From Actinernus sp. WN-2022 (lineage: Eukaryota; Cnidaria; Anthozoa; Actiniaria; Actinernidae): DNA of 64,000 nt. The translations under genes were made by a program, and so were the position numbers. Each line of letters starts with the position of its first letter. The stretch's first letter is position 1. Shown here piece by piece: positions 1 to 12,000 of this stretch. A model generated the notes under the pieces. That model was not told the DNA's origin. It saw only the letters and a program-made list of their open reading frames with translations, and ran no database searches. Location: assembly GCA_030867875.1 (NCBI GenBank), contig JAOWCC010000444.1, forward strand, positions 186,001-250,000, read 5' to 3'.

Positions 1-60
1 GTTCCAACCATTGTGAGAATTACTTCCCCATCTTCAACAAGCATCCGTGTCACCTGGACG
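1..60 (+). CDS. Exon: first half of FN3 repeat copy 1 (5' cut by window)
   Basis: The frame reads VPTIVRITSPSSTSIRVTWT and ends in phase 0 at ACG before donor GTAAAT. The VTW motif is the conserved first-sheet tryptophan of FN3 domains. Copies 2 and 3 show that about 11 nt of this exon lie before the window. Confidence 0.75.
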
Positions 61-3000
61 GTAAATATAACTTAATTATTAATAATAAGCAATGAATACA
101 ATCACACTTGATGCATTCTCTCGACATATTTTTCCTTATTGATTTTGATAACCCATCAGCGGCTGTTCCCGTCTGAATGCAATCATATTTTGACATTAGT
201 AATTAAATGTATAGACCTATTTCAAAACAATATGGCAGGTAGAGCCAACATTGGACGTAGGCAATAGAACAAAATGGATTGTGGGTAGGACAGTGCATGC
301 AAGTATTCGGAACGGAGAAACTAAGGTAAAAACTAGAAAAAAGACTCGACTATTGGTCAAACAATTTGTAGATCCCAAAATAAAGGAATTCGAAATACTT
401 TTAGCTCAATCACAATCTACTTCAGTTATTTGAATTGCCCTTGTCTTAGTGCCTTAGTCCTATGTTCCGTGGCCATGAAAGGTATATTTTTTTGACATCA
501 TGTAGTTTTGTTTTACTAGTTGACCACCATGCCATGATAAACTTTTGATTAAGAGTACAAAATGAGGACTGTCGGTGCAAGGCCAACACAAATGAAATGT
601 AACGAATATTCGAATCACACACAGAGAAAAAGATTTTAAAATTGATGTGCTCTCTTGTTTCATGTCATATGAGAAACAAAGATTATGTTACTTGATTCAT
701 TTTAGCCTCCGTCAAATGCCTCGGTGAATGGACGTTTAGTTGGATACCAGATTGGATATAAGCAGCAGTTGGGAGTGTCATCAAATACGGATTATGTGAA
801 CACAGCTACATCGATATCGTATTTGTTGAAGAATCTAAAGAAGTATACATCATACAATATAACGGTAGCTGTACGTAACAGCAACTTTACCGGTTCTCCA
901 AGTACTGCAAAGAGCATTACAACACAGCAAGATGGTAAGATATTGTATGATAACGCTGCTGATCATGATACGGTAAAATTAGGACTTACAACGTTTTGGT
1001 TCACAACATACACGAAAGTAATATGATTAATTATACTTGTCGTTTTCGATCGAGTGCAGATACGAGCCAAAACAGTGCAAATATGAGTTCGTATTGCACA
1101 GGACGCAAACCGGCCTTCTCCGGTTTATTGTAAAATCATTGAACGGTTTCGTAAACCAATTAAAATGTGGCTATGTTGCAGTAGTATAATAGCCAATCAG
1201 GTGTTAGCGTGTTTCAGCGCATGCGCTCTCGAAGGTTTCTTTTACTGGAAATTCTAAAGTACGTTCATGCAATCTTTGATCGGAGATGTCAAACGTCGTT
1301 TAATGATCAATATATCACACACAAAGTTTGTGTAATATGGCTGCGAATATACACTCGTAAGTTTTTAATTAGTTTACCTCGGCTATCAGGCTCGAGAAAA
1401 TATAACTGACTCAATCGTTAAAAATATAATACCCAGCCATATAACACAATCCCCAACCTGTAATTCCCAAACCAATTTTTAACCGAAATGTGTTAGTCAA
1501 CTCACTCTATGGCTTTGTAGATAATAAAGCAATAAGTCCACTCATTCTCGTTGAACATGGACAATACTAGTGTACTTAGCGGTACGCGCATCGTACAGTT
1601 GGCAATCAAGGATTATCAATTGCACGTGGGAACTTTGTGTGTATTTGTAATGTTACAGTACCTGATGGTGTTCCAACCATTGTGAGAATTACTTCCCCAT
1701 CTTCAACAAGCATCCGTGTCACCTGGACGGTAAATATATCTTAATTATTAATAATAAGCAACGAATACAATTACACTTGATGCATTCTCTCGACATATTT
1801 TTCCTTATTGACTTTGATAACCCATCAGCGGCTGTTCCCGTCTGAATGCAATCATATTTTGACATTAGTAATTAAATGTATAGACCTATTTCAAAACAAG
1901 ATGGCAGGTAGAGCCAACATTGGACGTAGGCAATAGAACAAAATGGATTGTGGGTAGGACAGTGCATGCAAGTATTCGGAACGGAGAAACTAAGGTAAAA
2001 ACTAGAAAAAAGACTCGACTATTGGTCAAACAATTTGTAGATCCCAAAATAAAGGAATTCGAAATACTTTTAGCTCAATCACAATCTACTTCAGTTATTT
2101 GAATTGCCCTTGTCTTAGATCCTTAGTCCTATGTTCCGTGGCCATGAAAGGTATATTTTCTTTGACATCATGTAGTTTTGTTTTACTAGTTGGCCACCAT
2201 GCCATGATAAACTTTTGATTAAGTACAAAATGAGGACTGTCGGTGCAAGGCCAACACAAATGAAATGTAACGAATATTCGAATCACACACAGAGAAAAAG
2301 ATTTTAAAATTGATGTGCTCTCTTGTTTCATGTCATATGAGAAACAAAGATTATGTTACTTGATTCATTTTAGCCTCCGTCAAATGCCTCGGTGAATGGA
2401 CGTTTAGTTGGATACCAGATTGGATATAAGCAGCAGTTGGGAGTGTCATCAAATACGGATTATGTGAACACAGCTACATGGACATCGTATTTGTTGAAGA
2501 ATCTAAAGAAGTATGCATCATACAATATAACGGTAGCTGTACGTAACAGCAACTTTACCGGTTCTCCAAGTACTGCAAAGAGCATTACAACACAGCAAGA
2601 TGGTAAGATATTGTATGATAACGCTGCTGATCATGATACGGTAAAATTAGGACTTACAACGTTTTGGTTCACAACATACACGAAAGTAATATGATTAATT
2701 ATACTTGTCGTTTTCGATCGAGTGCAGATACGAGCCAAAACAGTGCAAATATGAGTTCGTATTACACAGGACGCAAACCGGCCTTCTCCGGTTTATTGTA
2801 AAATCATTGAACGGTTTCGTAAACCAATTAAAATGTGGCTATGTTGCAGTAGTATAATAGCCAATCAGGTGTTAGCGTGTTTCAGCGCATGCGCTCTCGA
2901 AGGTTTCTTTTACTGGAAATTCTAAAGTACGTTCATGCAATCTTTGATCGGAGATGTCAAACGTCGTTTAATGATCAATATATCACACACAAAGTTTGTG

Positions 3001-6000
3001 TAATATGGCTGCGAATATACACTCGTAAGTTTTTAATTAGTTTACCTCGGCTATCAGGCTCGAGAAAATATAACTGACTCAATCGTTAAAAATATAATAC
3101 CCAGCCATATAACACAATCCCCAACCTGTAATTCCCAAACCAATTTTTAACCGAAATGTGTTAGTCAACTCACTCTATGGCTTTGTAGATAATAAAGCAA
3201 TAAGTCCACTCATTCTCGTTGAACATGGACAATACTAGTGTACTTAGCGGTACGCGCATCGTACAGTTGGCAATCAAGGATTATCAATTGCACGTGGGAA
3301 CTTTGTGTGTATTTGTAATGTTACAGTACCTGATGGTGTTCCAACCATTGTGAGAATTACTTCCCCATCTTCAACAAGCATCCGTGTCACCTGGATGGTA
3401 AATATATCTTAATTATTAATAATAAGCAACGAATACAATTACACTTGATGCATTCTCTCGACATATTTTTCCTTATTGACTTTGATAACCCATCAGCGGC
3501 TGTTCCCGTCTGAATGCAATCATATTTTGACATTAGTAATTAAATGTATAGACCTATTTCAAAACAAGATGGCAGGTAGAGCCAACATTGGACGTAGGCA
3601 ATAGAACAAAATGGATTGTGGGTAGGACAGTGCATGCAAGTATTCGGAACGGAGAAACTAAGGTAAAAACTAGAAAAAAGACTCGACTATTGGTCAAACA
3701 ATTTGTAGATCCCAAAATAAAGGAATTCGAAATACTTTTAGCTCAATCACAATCTACTTCAGTTATTTGAATTGCCCTTGTCTTAGATCCTTAGTCCTAT
3801 GTTCCGTGGCCATGAAAGGTATATTTTCTTTGACATCATGTAGTTTTGTTTTACTAGTTGGCCACCATGCCATGATAAACTTTTGATTAAGTACAAAATG
3901 AGGACTGTCGGTGCAAGGCCAACACAAATGAAATGTAACGAATATTCGAATCACACAAAGAGAAAAAGATTTTAAAATTGATGTGCTCTCTTGTTTCATG
4001 TCATATGAGAAACAAAGATTATGTTACTTGATTCATTTTAGCCTCCGTCAAATGCCTCGGTGAATGGACGTTTAGTTGGATACCAGATTGGATATAAGCA
4101 GCAGTTGGGAGTGTCATCAAATACGGATTATGTGAACACAGCTACATGGACATCGTATTTGTTGAAGAATCTAAAGAAGTATGCATCATACAATATAACG
4201 GTAGCTGTACGTAACAGCAACTTTACCGGTTCTCCAAGTACTGCAAAGAGCATTACAACACAGCAAGATGGTAAGATATTGTATGATAACGCTGCTGATC
4301 ATGATACGGTAAAATTAGGACTTACAACGTTTTGGTTCACAACATACACGAAAGTAATATGATTAATTATACTTGTCGTTTTCGATCGAGTGCAGATACG
4401 AGCCAAAACAGTGCAAATATGAGTTCGTATTACACGGGACGCAAACCGGCCTTCTGCGGTTTATTGTAAAACACTTGAACGGTTTTGTAAACCAATTAAA
4501 ATGTGGCTCTGTTGCAGTAGTATAGTAGCCAATCAGGTGTTAGCGTGTTTCAGCGCATGCGCTCTCGAAGCTTTCTTATACTGGAAATTCGAAAGTACGT
4601 TCATGCAATCTTTGATCGGAGATGTCAAACGTCGTTTAATGATCAATATATCACACACAAGTGTGTGTAATATGGCTGTGAATATACACTCGTAAGTTTT
4701 TAATTAGTTTTCCTCGGCTATCAGGCTCGAGAAAATATAACTGACTCAATCGTTAAACATATAATACCCAGACATATAACAAAATTCCCAACCTGTAATT
4801 ACCAAACCTTTTGCTTGGAGCCACGTATTCACATATCAAGCATTCATCCAAACTCATAGAAAGTCTACTTTCTTTGATATCTCTTTCGTTCTACGAGGAC
4901 TACCTGCTTCCAGTAGTTTGGTAATGGAATGACTGCGGAGTTGAATTCGGCAGGCTGTGTATTATCTGGCTCCGTTGAAATCGAAAAATTGAGAGCATGA
5001 AAATACCATGGAGAAATTAAGAATGGCGGTCTCAAAAATCGTGATTTTCTATTTTCAGGTAATATTTGAAGCTCGGCTGATGTAGAAATTTTCATTCGAA
5101 AGGCCGCGAAAATTATATTTCAACGTTTTAAAGTACCCCTACGATCAAATTTTCACATATCAATGTTTTTGCATATTTATAAAGTAGAGTTGTTATATTA
5201 TTACCAGTTCAAATCGTTTTTCGATAAGACGACAAAAAAGTCTCATTTTTTTAACTCCGAATATTTAATCTAAACATCCGCCATTACTGGAGGCCGTTTC
5301 CTTTGTTCAGCTTTATACAAAGGATTATTCAGCGGAAGTGATGTCATACACTCAACGCTCGCCTAAACAACACAACGCGTTGGAGGCATATTTCTTCTAG
5401 AAACGTCTTCACGCACACAAGAAGAAAGTTATATTTATCTTTGCAAGGTTGGCTACGTTTTTATGCACACTAATTCACGCTACGTGGTTGTCGTGTTGAG
5501 TTCCGCTGAATAACGAGAACGGTTCCCAGTAATGACAGACATAATTTTACTGGTAAACTCTCCTAAAATTTTGTGGTTTAACTTGCCCATTTGGTAATAT
5601 TTTGACCAATTGAAGCTGAAAAAGTGGCAAATCGAAATGGTAAATTTTCATCGTAGTGGCACTTTAAGAGCGGATGTCAGTAAATATCGAGAATCGTGCG
5701 ACAGAAGTGAAAAATCAGATTCCATTTTATTTTACCCAAAGAACACATTTGGTAAACTATTTTCGAAAATCGCATTTAAAAGTTCCACTGCTTTTTAATT
5801 TTTGAAAAAATTAGATAAGTTCAAAGTATGGCCGACGCTCGCTGGGCGGCATTGGAAATTTGGAAATATTGTGCATTTTGAGCAACCTCGTGCGCAATAA
5901 CGGCAATTCTTCCAGTCTTTTTTATTTCGGTACTGAATTTACCATCCTTTCCCCTATCTTAGGGCATACAAATAATTTTAGAATTCCTATTTTGAGTCTG

Positions 6001-9000
6001 CGTACGGACCCATTGAATACACTACCTTCGAGTAGTCATGCTCAAGATGAAATTAGGACCAATTCGGATGGCTCTATCTCCTCCGGTATATGTATTTCTG
6101 AACAAAAAAAGATGTGTCCTTAAAGCTGAACCATTCTAATTTTCTGTCTTAAAATATCTATTTTGGCCCGCAAAAAGCCTGCCGTCCAAAATCAAACCTG
6201 TCTAGCGTATTTTGACCAATTCCGCATGTAGCCCACTAAATGGGTTGTAACGCTAAACCGCCAAGTTTTACTAAAAGTTATACTTTAGACAGTTCAAAGA
6301 GATTAGAAATCCACCATTTCTTCTTCTCCACAATTCTGTCCCAGTTTTCACGTTCAGTTATTTTCAATAACACGTACTACATCACCTCAAGATATTAAAA
6401 TAAATTTGCATAAGACGATCCAAACTACAAGGTCGACAGGTCAGCCGCCGGTCAAACAACAGAACAAGAAAAGTTTAAAAAATCCAGCTTCATGTAGTTA
6501 CAATATTTTTTTCCGGCGCAAAACTGATTAATTATTATCGATTTACTACTTTTATTCTATTTTCTCGAATTTCGAGCCTAAACTTAGATCTCTTTTTATG
6601 GATCAATTCCTACACACGTCTGTCACGATTCGGCAAATACTCAGAACACCATGAATCCAAGTTAATCAAATTTCAAAAACTCATGAATAATTAATGAGCA
6701 TTTTGTCCAATCCGATGAAGCAAATCAGTCACGTGCATGCTCCTTTATACCTGATAAAATCTCATCATTCTAAAAGGCCCGCGGAGGGATTTGAATTCTG
6801 TCCCAGAGGGAAACCGGGGGTTAATGATTGAGACAATGGAATTTCTATTGATGTTTCAGCTTTCTCACTGAATTGCTAATTAGGATGAACGTTTTATATA
6901 AAGAATATTAATGAACATGAAATTTTATATAAAGTTTCATCCTAATTAAGAATTCACTGATAAAGACCCAAAGATAGCAAAAAGTACACGGAATATAAGG
7001 TACCTAGATAATAAATTTTGCACTAAATTTACTAATATCAGCAGACTACCGAGATACACAGATAATATTTTTAAAATGAAGTTATCCAACTACCATTACT
7101 TGTTTACCGAGCCACTGTTTAGTTCCAATTATTAAACCAAACTCAAAGCCGTAAAATTATAAAAACGTGCATTAAACTTACATATTTTGTGCCGGAGTCA
7201 AACATTTAGAGTCTGCCGTCATGTCAGTCACGTCGCTTTCCAAGTCTTGAACTTTATCGAGGTAAACCACGACACCAAATCCTTCAAGTGCAGATTCTTC
7301 TTGCATTGCGAAATGCCGCTTCAAACAACATAGTATGGTAATTTCTTCATATCATTCCCTTGAGATGTTCGTAATTGCAGGCGGTAATTACTCGAATATT
7401 TTGCATGGTGTTGTGAATAAAAAGGTTCAATATATGGTTCATTAAGTAACCATTCCCTTGAGATGTGCGTCTTTCTTTCATTGCATTCTTAAAGCGTTTT
7501 TGAAGCCGTTTAAAACACTCACAGCACGTGTTTTATCAAGTCTAAAAATTCTCGGGCTTCCCCCTCGAATTTTTAAACTTGAAAAAACACTGCTGCTCGT
7601 GTTTTAAACAGTACATAAAGCTTTGTACATGTAGTTATACTTAAAATTATCAGAACAAGTAAATTTGTTCTTCAAGTCCACGAAAGAAATCAAGTATCTT
7701 TGTGAAATTGGTCGTATTTCATCGATGAAGAATTGGTGACTGGGGAACGGGGGGGGGGGGGGGCGTCTAATTACATTTTAAAAAACATACTTTGGTTTTG
7801 TATATAGGAATATTCATTTCCAAACTTATATGTTATCTGTTTATTCCCCTTTTTTTGAGATCAATAATATCACATGGGTTTGATTATATATTGTGCACTA
7901 CAGAACAATTGACGCACTACGATGTCAGAGTTTACTCAACAGTGCAGCAACATTAGCCAAATAAATTTATTATAGGTTCATAGACTACGCTATGCTAAAC
8001 TGGTATTGCGGCCAAATTGGAAAAACCCCGAAGATGTTCAGTCAGTGCCCTTATTTACATCAAATCTCGAAAGGAGGGGAAGGGAGAGGATGACTTTGGT
8101 GGGATAGAGAACTTGACGCGCACAATAGGGGGTTCCAGATTATTATTTTGGGGGGGGGGATGCTCCTCCAAAACATTTTTAATTTTTAAAGCATCCGAAA
8201 CGCTAGCTATTTTTGCCATTTTGAAGGAACGATATTTTCGGACCTACTGGGAAATACATAACATAAGTATTACTTGTGTAGGACTTATGAAGTAATATTC
8301 CTACCAACCATAACACTTAACCTTAACTTCAAACTAAACCCTAACTCTAACCGAGGGGTGAAGGGGGTTTAGTCAGTGTTAATCACATTTCATTACATGC
8401 ATGCATGAGGTTTGATGAGTTGATCAACTGCTAAGATAGACGGCCCATAGCTATGCGTACGGGTTCAAAAATTGTTGCACCGATAGGATAATCCTTATTT
8501 TTGAGGCTATTTGCTTATATTCCTCTATGTCATGGTATTGTGGTTCTGTCTGTGGGTCAGTTTGGATCATGTAGATGGTATGCCTCTAGCCGCGAAGGAC
8601 TGGGGCTAGAGCTGGGGCCGCGATGGAGTCGGACGAGCAATTCTGAAAATAGCCTCCTGTACGTTTTACTTAACCTGGTTTTTATTCCGCCACGGTCATT
8701 TCATAAGTCATTCCACCTTACCGAGTAAGATTCTAAACAATGCAGGCCAAACTGGCAAAACCCAGACCACTTGATTTTAGAATGGGTGAAAGGGGGTTTA
8801 CTTAGGCCATCCCAATAAAATGTTTCGTTTATCATCTCCCTCTGGCTCGTGACGGTGAGACGGTCGGTCGGTAAAAGAAACCGTTCGGTGTCTGGAACCA
8901 ATTCGGCTAGAAGACTCGCGTAATTTTTTATGTATTCCTCGACTACTTTTTCTTCTATTAGTTGTGGATTGACAATTTGCATGAGAAAGGCAAGAAACTA

Positions 9001-12000
9001 AGGGCGGAGTCCAAAACCATGTATTTCGAATGGGACCCAATTTTGTAAGGGGATGTGGGGTGGGTGCCGGTAATACCCCCTACCCCTTTTTTCGAGGGTG
9101 ATTTTCTCGCGTTGTAAAATAGGGATACCTGATTTTACTGCGGACACACGTTCTTCTCTGCATGTAGAAACTAGAAATATAGTTACTTCTTCAATAAACA
9201 TAGGTGGTGGGTTCTGGTTACAACCCCCCTTCCCTCAAAGTTGGGTCCTTAAAAAAAGTACCATTGTTTTGACCTCTTCCCTATAACGTAGAGAGCTCGG
9301 GAAAGAGGTGTAGTTACTTTTGTTACTTTTACAAAAACATTGGGTCGGTCTTCAACCTTTAATTTTTTTTTGCTTTCCCAACAAAAAATTTGGGTGTCGG
9401 TCGGTCGATGATAAACGAAACATTTTATTGGGTAGTTAAAGCTTGGACGAATGAAATTTGAAGTCTACATGACCGTAACTTTTGAGATTTATTTTTTTAA
9501 CTTTTCGCGTAATTTTTTCCACCTTTTTTTCGGGTTGCTGCTGTCGCAGTGATATGTGTATTCCCATATTTTTTTTGTATTCCCCTATCAGTGAGAACTC
9601 GTTTATCGTCGTTTTGGAAATAGTTAAGGGTTTGAGTAAAAATAAGATGATTTTCCTGTTCGGAAATCATGCCAAAAGAATCATTAGATGCGAGGAAGGC
9701 AAGCACACCGTGTTCAGGTGAGACAACCGGAGATATTCTATCAAACTGCATGTAGACTTTACGTCAATCCCACGATGGTTGAGTGATTCAACTCACCAAA
9801 ATCTTCATTGTTGAAATGCTAACCGACCTATTTCACAAAGATACTTGATTTCTTTTGTAGACTTGAAGAGCAAATTTACTTGTTTCTGATCATTGTAAGT
9901 ATTCTACATGAAGGCCGGTTTGCAACTGATTAGGGACTTTAAGAAACCAGGACGGCGACTGCAGTGACGACGGGACGTAGAAAAGTGTTTTCTTCCAAAC
10001 TTTGGTGTTTACTCTTTCTTTTATTCGCCTTTAATTGCTTTTGACATCCAAATCTTCGAAAAATTAATAAGCATGGAGTTCCCTTCACGTCGACCGAAAG
10101 ACGGAGTGATTTACTTTGTGACGTTCACGTTCTCCATGAAACGTAAAACGTATGGTTTTCACGTTGTGTTTTTACAGAGGACGGTCGAAATGTAGGCGAC
10201 TTCGTGCATTTTCACGTGCAGTTATTGTATTTTGTAATTAAGGCAATCGATTATAATTCATCAGTTTTGCGCCGGAAATTTTTTTTGTAACTACATGAAG
10301 CTGGATTTTTTTAACTTTCCTTGCTCTCTTGTTGTGTGACCGGCGGCTGACCTGTTGACCTTGGCTTGTAGTTTGGATCGTCTTATGCAAATTTATTTTA
10401 TCTTGAGGTGATGTAGTGTTATTGAAAATAACTGAACGTGAAAACTGGGACAGAGCTGTGGAGAAGAAGAAATGGTGGATTTATAATCTCTTTGAACTGT
10501 TTAAAGTATAACTTTTAGTAAAATTTGACGGTTTAGCGTGACAAACCATTTAGTGTGCTACATGCGGAATTGGTCAAAATACGCTAGACAGGTTTGATTC
10601 TGGACGGCAGGCTTTTTGCAGGCCAAAATAGATATTTTAAGACAGAAAATTAGAATGGTTCAGCTGTAAGGACAAATCTTTTTTTGTTGAGAAATACATA
10701 TACCCGAGGAGATAGAGCCATCCGAAATTGGCCCTAATTTCATCTTGAGCACGACTACTCGAAGGTAGTATATTCAACAGGTCAGAACGCAGACCCAAAA
10801 TAGGAATTCTAAAATTATTTGTATGCCCTAAGATAGGGGAAAGGATGGTAAATTCAGTGCCGAAATAAAAAATAATGAAAGAATTGCCGTTATTGCGCAC
10901 GAGCTTGCTCAAAATGCACAATATTTCCAAATTTCCAATGACGCCCAGCGAGCGTCGGCCGTATTTTAAACTTATCTATTTTTTTCGAAAATCAAAAAGC
11001 AGTGGAACTTTTAAATGTGATTTTCGAAAATAGTTTACCAAATGTGTTCTTTTGGTAAAATAAAATGGAATCTGATTTTTCACTTCTGTCGCACGATTCT
11101 CGATATTTACTGACATCCGCTCTTAAGAAGATGCGACAAAATACCTGTGCTTTTTATCTAAATTAAACAAGATTCACCTTGTTTCTTAGGAATAAACTTC
11201 TATATGTACGGATATGAATCTCATCAGCAAAACATATATATAAAAATACAAAATGGCAATGCTGATTCAATGTTCGAGCTGAATATCTAATAGACTGGGG
11301 TCAAACTTTTGAACCACTATATAGGCATGAATAAACGTGACGAAACTTTAACTTGAATTTCACAATCATTATCAGGTCACTTTATTTTAATTTCATATTA
11401 TATGTCGCTCTCTACTTTCTTCATTGGTCTACATATGTTTTATCGTTCGATTATGCAATTCTATCTTGGAAAGGTTCTATTTTTTTTGATCACGTACTCA
11501 TTGTAAGCCTCTTTCCCGCCGTGCCGATCGAAATATTGGGTCAACAACTCTCTGCCTTTTTGTCTGTAATATACGGGCTCGTTAATTCAATATTATGGTT
11601 AATTTTGAGGGAAAATTAGTTATATTTTACAGTTTTTCATTTTAAATATGTTGATGAATCCAAGTTTTTAATTGTTATCCTTCATTTGTTTGTTTATGTA
11701 TTGTTATTTCCAGTTCCAAGCATTGGCCCGTCAAACGTGTATCGTAGCAGTATTGACGCGACAACGTTTAACATTAGATGGGATAAAATTGCAAGTTATA
11801 GGACTAATGGTATCGTGATAAACTATGAGGTGCAGTGGACATTAGTACAGAAAGGAAAGGAAAGAAGATCAGAAGTACAACAAAGAAATACAACAGCAAA
11901 TAACGTTGAAATACATGGCTTTGAACTTTGTGCAAAGTACAGTATCAAGGTCAGGGCGTACACTAGAGTTGGACCAGGACCATACAGTGATCCGTTAATC

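Larger units (their letters stand above)
1..4807 (+). repeat. Intragenic tandem duplication, about 1668-bp unit, nearly three copies
   Basis: Units run about 1-1669, 1670-3337 and 3338-4807, each holding two exons of one FN3 domain plus both introns. Units 1 and 2 differ by scattered substitutions and small indels, such as AAGAGTAC versus AAGTAC near 552. The tail of unit 3 (from about 4430) is more divergent and homology stops near 4807. The array may continue to the left of the window. Confidence 0.93.
5663..11126. mobile_element. Large inverted-repeat element (about 0.9-kb arms, 3.7-kb interior)
   Basis: The left arm (about 5663-6540) is matched by its reverse complement at about 10240-11126 along its whole length. 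Both arms have TTAA at the outer tip followed by GAGCGG / CCGCTC, which could be TTAA target duplications as in piggyBac or Kolobok elements (inference). The arms differ by substitutions and small indels, so the insertion is not very young. The similar short open frames at 5860-6123 (+) and 10637-10930 (-) are the same arm sequence read twice and are not taken as genes. Confidence 0.7.

Noticed and set aside
251..433. 60-codon frame repeated at 1920 and 3588, and 66-codon frames at 1209 and 2877
   Set aside because: They lie in the introns of the duplicated FN3 unit and are repeated only because the whole unit is. They have no matching splice phases or domain.
5860..6123. Open frame with a close relative on the minus strand at 10637-10930
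   Set aside because: Similarity is explained by the two arms of the inverted-repeat element. The frames diverge and end differently, and no known protein is recognised.
8315..8350. CCTTAACTT...CCCTAACTCTAACC resembling telomere repeats
   Set aside because: Only one or two imperfect units, with no array.
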